64,000 nucleotides of DNA from Heterobilharzia americana. Its lineage: Eukaryota > Platyhelminthes > Trematoda > Strigeidida > Schistosomatidae. Shown one piece after another: positions 26,201 to 38,300 of this stretch. Both the position numbers and the translations under genes were made by a program. Each line of letters opens with the position of its first letter. Position 1 is the stretch's first letter. The DNA is taken from NCBI GenBank assembly GCA_944470555.2, contig OX104127.1, positions 47,296,934-47,360,933 on the forward strand. Direction: 5' to 3'. The notes under the pieces were generated by a model. The model was given only the letters and a program-made list of their open reading frames with translations, was not told the origin of the DNA and searched no databases.

Positions 26201-29200
26201 TCAGAACAAAGATTACAGTAAAACATTTGCCCTCATTGGTTTATAATAAATTGTAATTGATCTTGGGTGACAAATGTCCTGTTGAAAGTTTCTCTTTAAA
26301 AATATTAAGTTCACGATTCGCATTTTCGTATTATTTACAACAGGTGAATTCTGCGTTGAACCATTGGACGATCTTTCTTGGGTCATATTTGCCTTGAGTA
26401 CACAAGTACTGTACCATTTTTTAATTCTACAACCTATTGCTTTGGTAAGATAAATGTTACTGCAAGTAAACCTGCCTACCAGAAAATACCTTATGTTTTC
26501 TCACCTCTCTGTTGACTTTACTTAACTGGAGAAGGTGTAGATGTTTGAATTTATCTTCCACCTTGCGTTGACCAGAAGCAGCAAAATAATAAAAGCGTCA
26601 AATATGTGGATGAAAATGATGGGCAGAAAACGTGTGTATGTGTGTATAACCACTTTATTTCACTATCTTTAGATTAGTTTCTAACTTTGGTAACGATTAT
26701 TCTGTTCCTTTTTTGACTCATGTGAACGGGTCAAGGTTACATAATCTCAGTTATCAGTTCAAGCACGTGGTTTCAAATATGAATTAATGTATAGACTTCA
26801 GGATCAAAATTTGACCTGATCCAGTTGAATAAGTTGAGCATTGAGTAAGTGGATTATGAGTGAAACGTATTTGTAAAATCCCAGCAAAGTAGAAGAGTAA
26901 ATTTCCGACGTGTTGCGACTTCATGGAAATCGTTTCTTCAAAGAATAACACCTGTACAAGTTATCGAGTGTTTAAGGTATATTATATAACATTGACGGTG
27001 TACAGGTTCGAGCACTACACGATCAGGTATACTTATTTTGTAGGGGCCAGAAACAATTTCAGGCTGTCCAAACCTCGGTATGTGGGACAGAGTTTCATCC
27101 GTTACCAATTGGTCGGAAGTCGACCACCTGGACCAGTGAATCGCGACTCTGCATCATATGTCCTATGTTCTTCGAGATGTTCTCGAGGGGCCACGTTGAA
27201 GTTTCTCTACATTTATTGAGACTGGAATATTAGGGCATGCAGTATTCAGTAAAGCTGACATTTTAAAATAACCAATTTTCATGAAATTCATATTGTAATC
27301 GGAAAGTCAACATGAATAAGCTGCAGAGTTGTTATACACTTGAAATTTTTTCAAAATATATCATTCGAGCTTAAGCTTTTGCGTTGTAGTTCAGGTCAGG
27401 ATGTATGCGTCAACGTATAGCTTTACAGGACGCCAAACAGTTTAAGCTACTAAAAATCACAGTATTGAAGAGGGGAATTATCAGATGCAGTAAGATGAAC
27501 AGAACCAACCAAAAGTAGGTTAAAAGAAAAGAAAAAATTAGACAGCATCGTTTGCAGTTCTAAAAAGAATAAAGCAGTGAAAACATCTGATTCACTTCGG
27601 TCGATTTTAAAACTTTTCACGTAAGATCAATGAATCTAACATCGGAAGTGCGTCTCAGTCTGATGACCCTTAGCTTTTCATCGGTGTTATCCTACCTACT
27701 CTAGCTTAAATGGGCGTAATCGATTACGTACAGCCACTTTGACAATGAAAAATGAACGACTATAATATGTGGCAGTTTGAAATTCTACTTGGGTTAACTT
27801 TCACCTTTTATGATGTAGTAGGGTAAGTGACAGAATCACATGCTAACAATAAGCTTATAAAAATAGGTTTTAGTATCTAGTATAATATTTATTTGTATAT
27901 TGTTAAGAATTCGTTGAATGTTTTGTTTTCAAAGGGTGGAGAAAGAGTTAAGCACACTTAATGTAATCACTGGTCTGATGATATTTGAAACTGTAGCTTA
28001 TTGTCCAGGCACCCAACTTCCGACGAGTGGGTCGCGCATTCGAACCCCACTCCACCTAATAAAGTTTGGACAATCAAGTATTATTAGCCTGCTGCACCAA
28101 CGTTTATGTAGTTACTGACTGTGTGCATTACGATTTTTGATAGTCGGACATTTTTATTATCTGATTTGTGGTAGTTGTTTGTTTCACAGTGAGGTGTTTA
28201 CAATATAAAATATTGGCCTACTGTCTTATGAGATTTGTGAGATAGCATCCATAAGAAGGAAAAATTGATACGTTAGAAGCAATGATAGAGGTTTAAGGAT
28301 TCATGTTTAATTAAAATGTATTCTTCATTCATCTTTCTCTAATGATTATTTTCACTTTTTTTTTTTACTTATTTACTGAAGTATTGAATTCCATTACTTG
28401 TCACTAAGGTTTGTTGTAAGCAATACTGATCTTCACTTGTGCCATGTTCTTTACTTTAATGGATTAAAATAACTCCTAAATAAAATACATTTTCCAACAT
28501 ACTACATTTGTTATAAATCGAGAGTTAAATGTACCTATCTGCGAAGCACCAAAGTGCACAAGTGCTCAAAAAGGAATTTTTAAAGCCATCAGAATCTTCC
28601 CTGTCAACAGTGCAGTTGATACTGCAGTATATTCATCAAATTAACTTTTTCCACGCTATGAAACACGTTTTCTACCCTCAATTTAATAAAACAACCTGTC
28701 TTTAAATACTGTCTAAGAAAACATAATTTTACCAACTATTCTACTATATCGTGGAATGCGAAGTTCAACCTCGTAGTGTTGTCACTTGTCGTATATCATC
28801 CTGGTTAGTATTTATATTTTCTCAATTCACGATAAATTCCCCGTCTTGTTGAAGTTTACTGCCCTTTTCTGCTTCATCATATGAGTACTTGTCTGTCAAA
28901 CTGCAATTTGTATAGTTTGTGATATTTACCACTTCAGATAACGTATCATGTGATTCATGCGAAGAAACGAAGCGTTTTGATACATGTACATAACTGTACT
29001 CTGTCAAACTGCAGATTGGCTTTAAAAGTAATTGCTTCATTTCATTGCCTCATGAGTTTCAACCTGCAAGCTGTTTCTGCCCGGAAAATTTATGCGTCTT
29101 TTGGTTTGTGGTGGACATTCAAAAATTGATGACTGGCGATGTAGTTCAAGGACTCAGTCACTTAAACGCTGATATGGTTAACTCTATTCTTAACGTTTAT

Positions 29201-29950
29201 AATTACTATTCTTTTACCCTCTTGTCTCTTTTGTGTTCTACTTTACAACATTTGGTAGTAGTACCTATTTGCTACTATCATTTACACCCGCTGCTTTCAT
29301 GCGTACGTGCATTCTGTGAAGTGATTTTCATTGTATTTTTAAGGGTTATGTGAAAGTATACCACTAGGTATAATTTGGATATTCCTTGTTTAATTCACTA
29401 GTGCTAGGTACACATTTCTTGCAGACGTTTGGGAATGCATGGTTGTACAGAGAGAAGTAGGTGTCAACTGAACTGCATCATTGAACTGAATTTCTAGGAA
29501 AAAAATTGCTGCTAAAATTTAGTTTCGTCATCATAAATCATCAGATGTTACAAACTCGTTCAAATGCTCATGAAATAGTAAACCATACTTACGTAGGATA
29601 ATTTTTTTCTCTTCCAGCTGACAGGCGCAAATCTGAACAATATACTCTGTCCAGCTATCAGTGATCCATTTCCAGGTCCAAACTATCGTGTATGGGCGGT
29701 CTTTCATCAATCGATTATTATATTTGTGTTTGGAAAGATTCTTACTTTGTTTTTACTCAGATTGAATGCGCAAGAAGTGCCTTGGTCTTACATAAAATCA
29801 TCTAAAAATGGTCAGAATTCTGTTGTCAAAAGACTGCTTGAATCCAGTTCATCAAATATATCCACTTGGTATTGGACTAATCTATTTCGATATAACACTT
29901 ATATTTTTGAGAATAGTGCTAAAACCGATAGATCTAATAATGCAGAGTGA
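16904..29950 (+). CDS. TMEM164: TMEM164 homolog (transmembrane protein 164), five coding exons
   Basis: Assembled coding exons are 16904-17218, 18343-18459, 20075-20153, 26344-26444 and 29618-29950, giving about 314 residues (human TMEM164 is about 297). All introns are GT-AG and phases agree (0, 0, 1, 0). Family landmarks appear in the right order: LNPCH near residue 95, a HMMNGPLLAL segment near 125, LPFE..TYFIQH near 145, EPLDDLSW...LYHFLILQP near 174-201, and LNNILCPAISDPFPGP near 208. Several hydrophobic stretches fit a multipass membrane protein. Mammalian TMEM164 is reported as an ether-lipid acyltransferase linked to ferroptosis and autophagy; transferring that role here is inference. 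The last exon adds roughly 60 polar residues after the conserved core. An almost identical first exon lies about 12 kb upstream, so either copy could supply the N terminus. Confidence 0.9.
18343..18459 (+). CDS. TMEM164: TMEM164 coding exon 2
   Basis: 39 codons between a CAG acceptor preceded by a pyrimidine stretch and a GTAAGT donor; phase 0 at both ends. It reads ILLLASSS then LFRLHVHMMNGPLLALTFPI then LNTRF, aligning with the vertebrate IFLLACPP...[22 protein letters not shown] segment. Confidence 0.9.
19230..19340 (+). repeat. SINE-like relic (CCTCGGTA family)
   Basis: GGCTGCCGAAACCTCGGTAG then a degenerate box-B-like GAAATTCGAGAC; similar to 45715-45785. It lies in TMEM164 intron 2. 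Confidence 0.45.
20075..20153 (+). CDS. TMEM164: TMEM164 coding exon 3
   Basis: 79 nt, phase 0 in and phase 1 out, acceptor ATAG and donor GTAAGT. It reads LPFERVTYFIQHFLIVLIPV, matching the vertebrate [20 protein letters not shown] helix. Confidence 0.88.
20620..20745 (-). mobile_element. 3' end of an RTE (SR2-like) element
   Basis: Reverse complement of the 3' untranslated end of the RTE at 38280-38410; shared blocks are GTTGCCACACCTCATATCAG on this strand's complement and the sequence around GTAACGGTCTGAG. It lies in TMEM164 intron 3. Confidence 0.75.
21440..22860 (-). mobile_element. Decayed RTE reverse transcriptase relic
   Basis: The minus-strand frame at 22390-22139 contains FRQVLEGRDTYRRSTSVIYLDKKD, the RTE palm motif A region. 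Downstream, 22080-21700 matches the C-terminal part also found at 23870-23440. Many stops. Within TMEM164 intron 3. Confidence 0.7.
23395..24170 (-). mobile_element. Second decayed RTE relic
   Basis: TVKPLRTRLEDENIGCAFTK (24170 downward) matches the linker after the RTE endonuclease. It then jumps to C-terminal sequence (RVYCAL.LPVLLYG; LGEMAESRLQWDRCI), so the reverse transcriptase core is deleted. Confidence 0.72.
24238..24728 (+). repeat. Dispersed repeat, copy 1 (pair with 38590-39071)
   Basis: From 24288 it matches 38631 onward (offset 14343) with only one or two differences seen to about 24720; before that one 9-bp indel separates the copies. It ends in GTTGCCACACCTCATTACAG, which resembles the 3' end of the RTE family, so it is probably a short element using that tail. 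A 62-codon frame inside is conserved only because the DNA is. Confidence 0.85.
24729..26343. other. TMEM164 intron 4 portion before exon 4; nothing recognised
   Basis: AT-rich intronic DNA (part of the intron 20154-26343) with no coding signal. Confidence 0.6.
26344..26444 (+). CDS. TMEM164: TMEM164 coding exon 4
   Basis: 101 nt after acceptor AACAG, donor GTAAGA, phase 1 in and 0 out. It reads EPLDDLSWVIFALSTQVLYH then FLILQPIAL, matching vertebrate [30 protein letters not shown]. It is too short for a 60-codon ORF cutoff. Confidence 0.88.
27040..27200 (+). repeat. SINE-like relic with CCTCGGTA motif
   Basis: TCCAAACCTCGGTATGTGGG and a nearby sequence matching the box-B-like, coding-strand phrases of other copies in the window (19235-19340, 45720-45785, 48630-48730). 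Confidence 0.45.
27640..27715 (-). mobile_element. Small RTE-related fragment
   Basis: GTCTCAGTCTGATGACCCTT and following bases match 21742-21790, within the RTE relic. About 75 bp only. Confidence 0.45.
27995..28145 (+). repeat. tRNA-related SINE-like repeat, copy 1
   Basis: CATTCGAACCCCACTCCACC (box-B-like GGTTCGAA core), then AAAGTTTGGACA..AAGTATTATTAGCC and GCATTACGATTT. It aligns with 48400-48545. Confidence 0.55.
29618..29950 (+). CDS. TMEM164: TMEM164 terminal coding exon
   Basis: The acceptor is CTTCCAG at 29611-29617. The exon opens LTGANLNNILCPAISDPFPG, the best conserved block of the family (vertebrate VNLNNMLCPAISDPFYGP), followed by a last hydrophobic stretch (IIIFVFGKILTLFLL). 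The final 65 or so residues are polar, unlike the vertebrate tail. The stop TGA is at 29948-29950. Confidence 0.9.
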   Translation: MTGANLNNILCPAISDPFPGPNYRVWAVFHQSIIIFVFGKILTLFLLRLNAQEVPWSYIKSSKNGQNSVVKRLLESSSSNISTWYWTNLFRYNTYIFENSAKTDRSNNAE

Positions 29951-32010
29951 CAAGGATTTCGGAAGTCAAATTGATCAAACATTATCTTTGTAAACTCTTT
30001 AAGATAATGTGTGGCATTATTTTTCTTATATGAAACTCTGAACACCTCAATATCTTTCTTTTACGCACAGCTATTCCATTTTCTTCACTAGTCAAACACT
30101 CAGCTAGCACAAATATTTGTAATAGTGAATGTTCCTGTGGTTTTTTTATTCATTGTTGTTTGAATTATTGAAAGATTTATTTATGTATCTTGTTTGCCTT
30201 TTTACACCTAATCATGTAACACTCACTATACACACTTCTCTTTACGTTTGTTATTTGTTTTGTTTTTTAGAAATATTTGTGCTCTGCTTTTTGTACTCTA
30301 TGAAATAAGGTTAAATTTAACCAAAGAGAAAAAAAGGCTTCTTAATCAATTTTACTATTCGTCTATCCAACATATTTTGTTAATGTATTTTCTGAATATA
30401 CGAATATGAGCGGACTGCATACTGCTTTATATATGCATTGTCATCTGTTGATTTTGTTTACTTTATTCTACCGGAAATAAGTTGTTAGATGAATTACATA
30501 ATTTATTTAGATATTTCTTTGTCGACGTGTACGTATGTTTCTTTATCTTGTTAATTAGAAAATGACCTAATTGCTTTCACAATGATCTGACTTATTTGCT
30601 TTAATTAGTAATAATCAATAACTCTGTTCTGTTTCTTTTCACATACTTTGGATTCTTCACTTTATTTCTGTAGTTGATCAATGTCTTCGATGTTATTCTA
30701 AGAAATAATGTCAACAACTAACATTTGTGCCTTTTTCAATTGATTGCTTGATCATCCAGGGGTTGGAAGTAAATTTTTACATTTTTATAGTTACAATTTC
30801 ATATTTCAGTTGTCTTGTTTGACTTCGTTATATAGGTACTTTATTCTTCATTGAAACTAGCATAAATTTACTCGAATATTGTCACTGTAAGTATATTAAA
30901 TTACGGATTGAACGGTTTTCTCGCTTAACGACCCAATAGTGATTTCAAGCTTATAGTCCACACTCTAACATGACTCATTTTCGTATCTGTTACATGCGGT
31001 GTGTTCGCGTCTTTTTTAAATCAACGTCATTACTAAACTTTATAGTTAAGACTCCCTATTGTTGTTTTCATGTCAAAGTTCTTTTGAACCGAACTCGAGA
31101 TGAAGTGTTTCATACGGCTAGATTTCTACACGTGTGCCCCGTTATATTCTCCTCATGCCAAACTTTGCGAGTATCTACTAATATGAAGAATAAATTCTGT
31201 CCAATTTTGTATTTTTCCTCCTATTATTTATAATTGAGTGGTACTTTTAAAAATATCTCTTTCTTCCCACCCATCAGAGGTTTCTGTTCTTAGTTATTTT
31301 GATGGAAATAATTGTAGTTGATGTGTATCTTTTTACTAACCTTGAATATTGTGGTCAAAATCATAGTCAACGGAAACTATCACTGATTGTGTCGGCCACC
31401 ACAGTACAGTGAAAAAAAAACATTCGGTGTTATATTCGTTTATTTGATGTCGCATTCAATGATCGTAGTATTATTTACTGGATGGTGACGTTTCCAGCGC
31501 AAATTAAAGTTTATAGTCATATTGATGATCACTTGACACCTGGAACCGCATTTTTTTTTCAGTGTTAGTAAAGTTCACATCTATGGAACGGGTTATGTGT
31601 GGTTCCTATTACATGTGCTGAGTGTTAATTTGATGAACACTGAAAACAATGGTTGCAATTTGTTAGAACTATAAAAAACAGGTCTCGGAACTTGTGTGAT
31701 TACTGTCATATGGTTATGGGAAGCAGTTTGTGTTCTGAGCGTCATCCAGTAAATATGATATCACTTATCTTAAAGAAAGATATTGTGCTACTGTAGTTAT
31801 GGAAAGCCATATTCCCCACAAGCTAAAAAAAAGGTCTTATTGCCGTTAATATTCCAAGAATGTATTCCATAATTTCCATTCATGACATGTGGATCTGTGT
31901 ATGCATCTCAAATAAATGTTAATACCTTGACGTCCTAAACTCGCATAAGTCCACTTGACTATGTAACCGCGTCAGATATTTTCTTATGATTATGAACCAG
32001 TGGGTTGTTT
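29951..32010. other. Intergenic region between TMEM164 and BUB3
   Basis: Strongly AT-rich; no canonical AATAAA close to the TMEM164 stop was found, so its 3' end is not fixed. The BUB3 promoter must lie here or upstream, but no motif stands out. Confidence 0.55.
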
Positions 32011-32020
32011 TTTCTTTTAG
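32011..32020 (+). promoter_or_regulatory. Splice or trans-splice acceptor just before the BUB3 start
   Basis: TTTCTTTTAG ends at 32020 and the ATG begins at 32023. This implies either an upstream untranslated exon or spliced-leader addition, which is known in schistosomes. The sequence alone cannot decide. Confidence 0.5.
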
Positions 32021-32022
32021 TA

Positions 32023-32305
32023 ATGGCACCTCTGACTACAACTGTTGATCAGTATAAGTTATCGTCACTTCCAACTGATGGCGTTACTGCTGTTCGTTTC
32101 CAACCTGGTAAAGCAACTCCACAGTTCTTAGTCGCTTCTAGCTGGGATCGCTCAGTCCGAGTATACGATGTAGCATCAGGAAGTCAACGCTTGATTTATC
32201 AACATGATACACCTGTCTTAGATACAACTTTTTCTGATTCTGTACATGTAATGAGCGGTTCACTGGAGGGAGCATTGAAATTGTTCGATTGTAACACTAG
32301 TCAGA
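32023..32305 (+). CDS. BUB3: BUB3 coding exon 1
   Basis: [20 protein letters not shown] onward to NTSQ; includes the first WD repeats. The donor GTAAGT follows an incomplete codon (phase 1). Confidence 0.93.
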
Positions 32306-35300
32306 GTAAGTCCCAATTCGCAAAATGAAACCTCTTTGCAATTTATAGTATTTCATTTGTAGTTTAACTTAACCTTTTAATATCAAGAGATAAATGTACT
32401 TAGTTTATTTCTCTAGAAGTATTTGATTTTTTTTTTACTGAAAAGTATGTATCCAAGACTATTTATGAATAAGTCTTTGAATATTAACATTAATTTATTA
32501 TCTGGAGATTTTCAAGGTATGGCGATTAACCTGGTGTAAATAGAAGATTAAACTACGCAACTACGTTGTGTATAAGGATAACCAATAGTTGGACATTACT
32601 TTCTGGTTTCGTTACGAAGCTTTCAGTCGTCGAGTGACTATATTGATACAGTCTTTGGTGCGATATTTTCAATATTTTAGCTTTAATGTGAATAAAAGTC
32701 TGGTTTCTCAGTTGAGAGGAAGGAGTTAGTTGTTCTGCTTAGTTTAACATTAAATATGACATCATTTCCCAAAATGAGTGTGCATTTAATTTACCGACTT
32801 TTACATTATGATCCCTGTCACCTTAAGCCATATTTGTTTAACAAAACTGAATATTTACAAAATGATTCGTTGTCTTGTATTTTCAGGTCAAATTTTGGGC
32901 TCATGTTTGCGAGCAATTAGCACAATGCACTACAATTCAAACATACAAGCCTGTATCACAGGCAGTTGGGATTGCACTGTGCGTATTTGGGATCCACGTG
33001 CTTCTATGGGGTCATTCAATGCAACTGACTCAAAAGGGGGAGCACAAAGTGTTCATCGTCAGCCTAGCACAGTATATACAATGGATAGTATACGGAATCA
33101 GCTGGTTGTTGGCACCGCTGGACGACACGTACTGATATGGGATCTACGTCAAATGCACGCACCATTAGAACAACGTGAATCAAGTCTTAGATATCAGACT
33201 CGATGTATTCAATGTTTCCCAAATGGTCAAGGATACATACTAGGCTCAATTGAAGGTAATAACTTTTCTGTTCTATTTTCTATCTAATATTACTGATTTC
33301 CTAGTTAACTTCTTTAACACAGCAATGCAATAGGCAATGGTTCCAAAGATGGTAGAAAATATAGTGAGTAGATAGGACTATCTTGGGTGTAATTTCTTGC
33401 GTAATAGTTTCTTTGGTTTTTCATCTATTGAAGGTAATAAATGAATTACTCTGATTACACACATTATAACTTCACACCCAAACATACCTTTAAGCTGGAT
33501 TAAATGAACTTTATATAGTAGGTTTGAACTTGTTTATTATTCTATCATATTATTTATAGTTCAGATGCATAAAATGCGGAGGCATTTGCGAAATTCAGTC
33601 GACAGCGAATCGGAAGCCAACCGCATGCAGGTCATACGGTAAACACCTATAGTACATAAAACTATTATAGATGCTTGCTATTTTGAAACACGCATGTTCG
33701 TCTTCAGTGTTGCGCGCGTTGCGATTAAAAGACTCGGTAATCATAGGTAATTAGTCGGAACCAATGACATTCAGTCTTCGAAACTGCGTCATCTAGCTCT
33801 TGGTGGTAACGTTACAGACAGAGATTCTCTTCTCACATATGACGTCAACATATACCTAGTGTCCTGGAAAATGTGTTCTATTCTTCGAAGAAACTGGCTT
33901 TCATTCCTGGCGTTTGCTCATTAACTTCATTTTTTGCAGTGTGACTGTGATTTTCACTGTTGTTTCAGCTTGTTGCATAGGTATGATGCTCGCAGCAATC
34001 TAAACAGTTATTGATGTTCAGTAATCTCCATCTTCAAAATTCCACTGTTATTCATTTGAACTGCTAAGTTATTGGCGTGAATATCAACTACTCAGTGTTC
34101 GTTTTGGCGTTGTAACTGATGTAGGCTGATGTGATCACTTAGTATCTTAGTTATAAGCACCCACTACCTCTCTACTTTAGAATACAAGAGGCTCAGAATG
34201 GTGGAGTCAAAACATCAGTACGTATTTATATCGAATGATAAGAGACACTTTGTGTCTCATTTCAGGTGAAGTGAAGTTGTTTCATGTGGTCCTCAGTCGA
34301 CTTTTAACGTATTGATAGGTGGACAAGCACTTACAGAATTACTACTGATAACTTAAACATGTGATGAGCGTTCGTGCTGGCCGTTATTTTCTTTCTCTTT
34401 CTTTTTTATCCACAAATTTACTACTTGTTGTTGTTTTAAAACACAGATCATTAGATTTCACCGGACTTCTCCGGAATTTGTTCATTTTGGTATACTTATG
34501 TGTACTCACACGACAAACAATAAACTACGGAATATGCACCTAGTAGAATGACAACTGCTATTCAGTATGTTCCATTTTCATATGCGAAACATGGGGTTGG
34601 CGTAAAACATTTCTAGCTCTATCCACTTTGATTCAGTATTTGCCTGAAGACTTGTCATGCATTTACTGATTCTGAACTTATTTCACATAAAATCTACTCA
34701 CCTAGAAATCCAAAAGTTTTCTACTGTAATTAGGCCAATAAGGATGAGTTTTCATGTCGATAAAATTCTATGGAAATTTGGATAAATACGTCAACTTTTT
34801 GCTGACATTTATTTATCTAGACTGGGTCAATAAACTTTTGTTGAAGTATGCTTCATAAAAACTAAATAAAGCATCAATGTAACGAAATACCATTCTTTAT
34901 TGATATTACGGTGTACCAGTGAGACGGATAAAATATTCGATTATGGTGAGTTTCTTATTCCGCAGGTCGAATAGCGGTGGAAATGTTCGATCCTAGCCCT
35001 GAAGTTCAAAAGAAAAAATATGCTTTCAAATGTCATCGCGTCAAAGAAGAGGATAAAGAGACAATCTATCCAGTAATCGCCATTGCTTTTCATCAAGGAT
35101 ACAATACATTTGCTACAGGTAATCATCTTTCAATGCTGTGTTCTACAATAAATTTTTTGTCCGCATATGAGAATCGATTAGCTTATCTGATCAGTTTATG
35201 ATACCAATAAAATTCAGTGGGGATGCAAACTAAAGTGACTGAGTGAATAATAAGAAGTACGCGAACGATAGCGTGGTGAGACACTTTGTTCTGGATACGA

Positions 35301-38300
35301 ATAGGCACGGTTCTCCCTCAGTACCTTGTACTTCACTGAGCCACAAAGATAATGGAGACAGACTGGCCTGTGACTGTAAGGAAGACACTTTATTCGACAA
35401 AAATACATCACTTACAAACTTATCGTGCGAAAGTTTTTTGAGACCTAGCTTGTAATGAAATACTACTATTGTGATAGCAAACAGCAGTATACCGTGTTTT
35501 TATTTCGATACTATTTTTAAGATCATATAGTAACTTTATTTGTGACCAACCTTAGCAGAAAGTTAGTGAATCTAATATCAACTAAATAAAGTCGTATCTA
35601 TTTATAGAAGTGGGCCATGCTTGTGGAACTTACGTAGTCTGTCAATTTCACTATTCATATGCCAGCCAGCATGAGATAATTAATGTGCATTCCACTAACA
35701 TTATTCGGAAGCATATGAAGGTACCAAATTATGTTACGGACCTCTGAGAATTATCAGTTTCTTTTTGGTAGGTTTAATGTTCTCTTTGAACTTAGAGATA
35801 GCTTAGATAACTTAGGGACAACTATGCTCAGATAACCGCCTATTTTTAGCTGGCACAAATTTCAGACATGAAGAAAGACACTGTCTGACTTGGCGTCCAC
35901 CGAGCTCTACTCAGCGATGGACACAGATAGACCACGTTACTATTAGTCATCGCTGGAGAGGATCGGTGGAAGACTGTCGCTCCTTCTGGAGTACGTATTT
36001 GGACGGCGATCACACGTTGGTCCGAGCTCGTATATGCCTGTGTCTCAAACGACGTAAAAAAATTTCTCAACAAAGCCACTACGAGTGCTGCTGGACAACG
36101 AAAACACCAAAGCTGTGCTCATTGAGAAAGTGACTAGGCAGTTATCGGATCAGAACACTGTCACTCATCCAGAAGAAGCTTGATGCCATCTCCAGTGTGC
36201 TGTAAGAGCAACGCTGAAGATAGTAGCCGACTCCAAAATAGTGGCTAAAAAGAGCCAGTGGATATCAGCAGCTTCTTCCAAACTAATAAATGCACGTGAA
36301 CCCATCCCTACAGGCTCTGAGTACAATGAAGAGCGGGCGCAACTTAAAAATAGACTGAGAAAAAGTCTGCGCAACGATCGTGAACAGTGGTGGGTAGCGA
36401 AGGCTAAGGAGATGGAAAAGGCAGCGGCGATCGGTAATAGTAGACAGTTATTTAGACTCATTACGGAGACTGGGGGAAATGGTCAACAACAGTTAGTGAA
36501 AAGATAGCGGAGAAGGATGGGTCTGCGATTCACTCGCAGAAAAGACGACTGTAACGATGGGCAGAACGCTTCGACGAGCAGTTCAACTGGCCTCCAGCCA
36601 CCATTACGTTGCCCACTATCCAGTCGGATCCTGAATGGGACATAGAGATAGGCCCCCAACACTAGGAGAAGTTGAGAAAGCGGTAGGTAACCTGAAACAA
36701 GGAAGGACCAGACGGACTACCTGCTGAGGTACACAAGGAAGGTGGTAAGGTGCTCTTAGTCAGGTTAACGGAAGTGTTAGCTAGTATATGGGAATCAAAT
36801 ACTATCCCCTCTGACTGGTCTAAATCACTGATTATTCCAGTCTTCAAGAAAGGCAAGAAGTCCTCTTGTAATAACTACAGAGGAATCAGCGTGATGAATA
36901 TAGTGTCTAAGATCCCAGGTTCTATAATTCTTCGACACCTGGTTGGAGCTCCGGAACAGCAAGCTCGAGAAAACCAAGCAGGCTTTAGACCTGACCGCGG
37001 ATGTAGCGACTAAGTATTCACACTGCGCCAGCTTTTGGAACACAGACACGCTTGTCGACACCCAACACTGACTGTATTCCTCGACGCGAAGGCGGCATTC
37101 GACTCCGTTGATCAAGAAGTCTTATGGCAGTGTCTCTCACTGAAAGGCGTGCCGAGTAAGTACATCACTATTCAATGCTCTCTAATCGAACACTTGTAGG
37201 CGTGTTAGAGCCTATGGTGAGATGTCAGGTGAACTGTACTCATTGAGTAGTATCCGTCGAGGGTGCTCACTATCTCCATTCTTATTTAATTTCATCATAG
37301 ATATTCTTATGGAGGTTTCCCTCTCGTTACCTAATTACACCGAGTTGACCCAATCACAGGTGAATTTTCTTTAGATCTAGAATATGCAGATGACATAGTC
37401 CTGTTAGGTGAAGACGCTGACAAGATGCAGAGTCTTCTGAACACTTTGAGTGGGAATTTGAGAATGTTTGGGATGCAATTTTCACCACCCAAATGCAAAT
37501 TTTTGCTCCATGACTGGTCTTCAGCGGTGCCCCACCGTGGCTAACAATAGAGAGTGAAGTGGTTGAGTATGTTGACCACTTCACTTACCTGGGAAGTAAC
37601 ATCAACCGTGGTGGGTTAGTTGCCGATGAGATTTCTGCACGGATATAAAAGGCTCAACTGGCTTTTGCCAATTTGCGCCACCTATGGCGCCGCCGTGATA
37701 TTCGTTTGTCTATTAAGGGTCGCGTGTACTGCACAGCAGTCCGCTCTGTTCTACTGTATGGCTGTGAAACATGGCCATTGAAAGTGGAAGACATGAGAAG
37801 GTTACAGGTATTTGACCACCGTTGCCTTCGTAGTATAGGCTGTATTCCGTGGTGTCACCATGTGAGTAATGCAGAAGTCAGGTGTAGAGTTTTGGGGAGA
37901 AGAGGTAAGTCAGTCGACGAGGTTGTGAACCTTCATCGACTGAGATGGTTGGGACACGTACTACGTATGCCTAGTCACCGATTGCCTCGTCACACAATGT
38001 TGGCTGAGGTGAGTCCAGGCTGGAAAAAGGCTCGAGGTGGCCAGACTAAAACATGGCACCAATATATGAAGTCTCTGACTGTTGGTTTGAACCATGTAGG
38101 ACGATGCAGACTAGGTGGTTGGGGTCCGCGGGACAAGAGGAACCAGTGGTTGGAGACGCTAGGTGATATGTCTCAGAACCGATGTGAGTGGCACAGATGT
38201 ATACACACATTATCCTCAATTTAACAACGCTATACCGAATCTCACTATTTTGTCACTCATCTTTCCTTTCTTCTCGTACTTTATATTTCCTTTGACTGCA

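Noticed and set aside
29045..29353. 102-codon hydrophobic frame just upstream of the TMEM164 last exon, with QHL..VPI resembling the family
   Set aside because: Spacing and neighbours do not fit; the true IQH and VPI exon is at 20075-20153 and the preceding exon at 26344-26444, both with matching phases.
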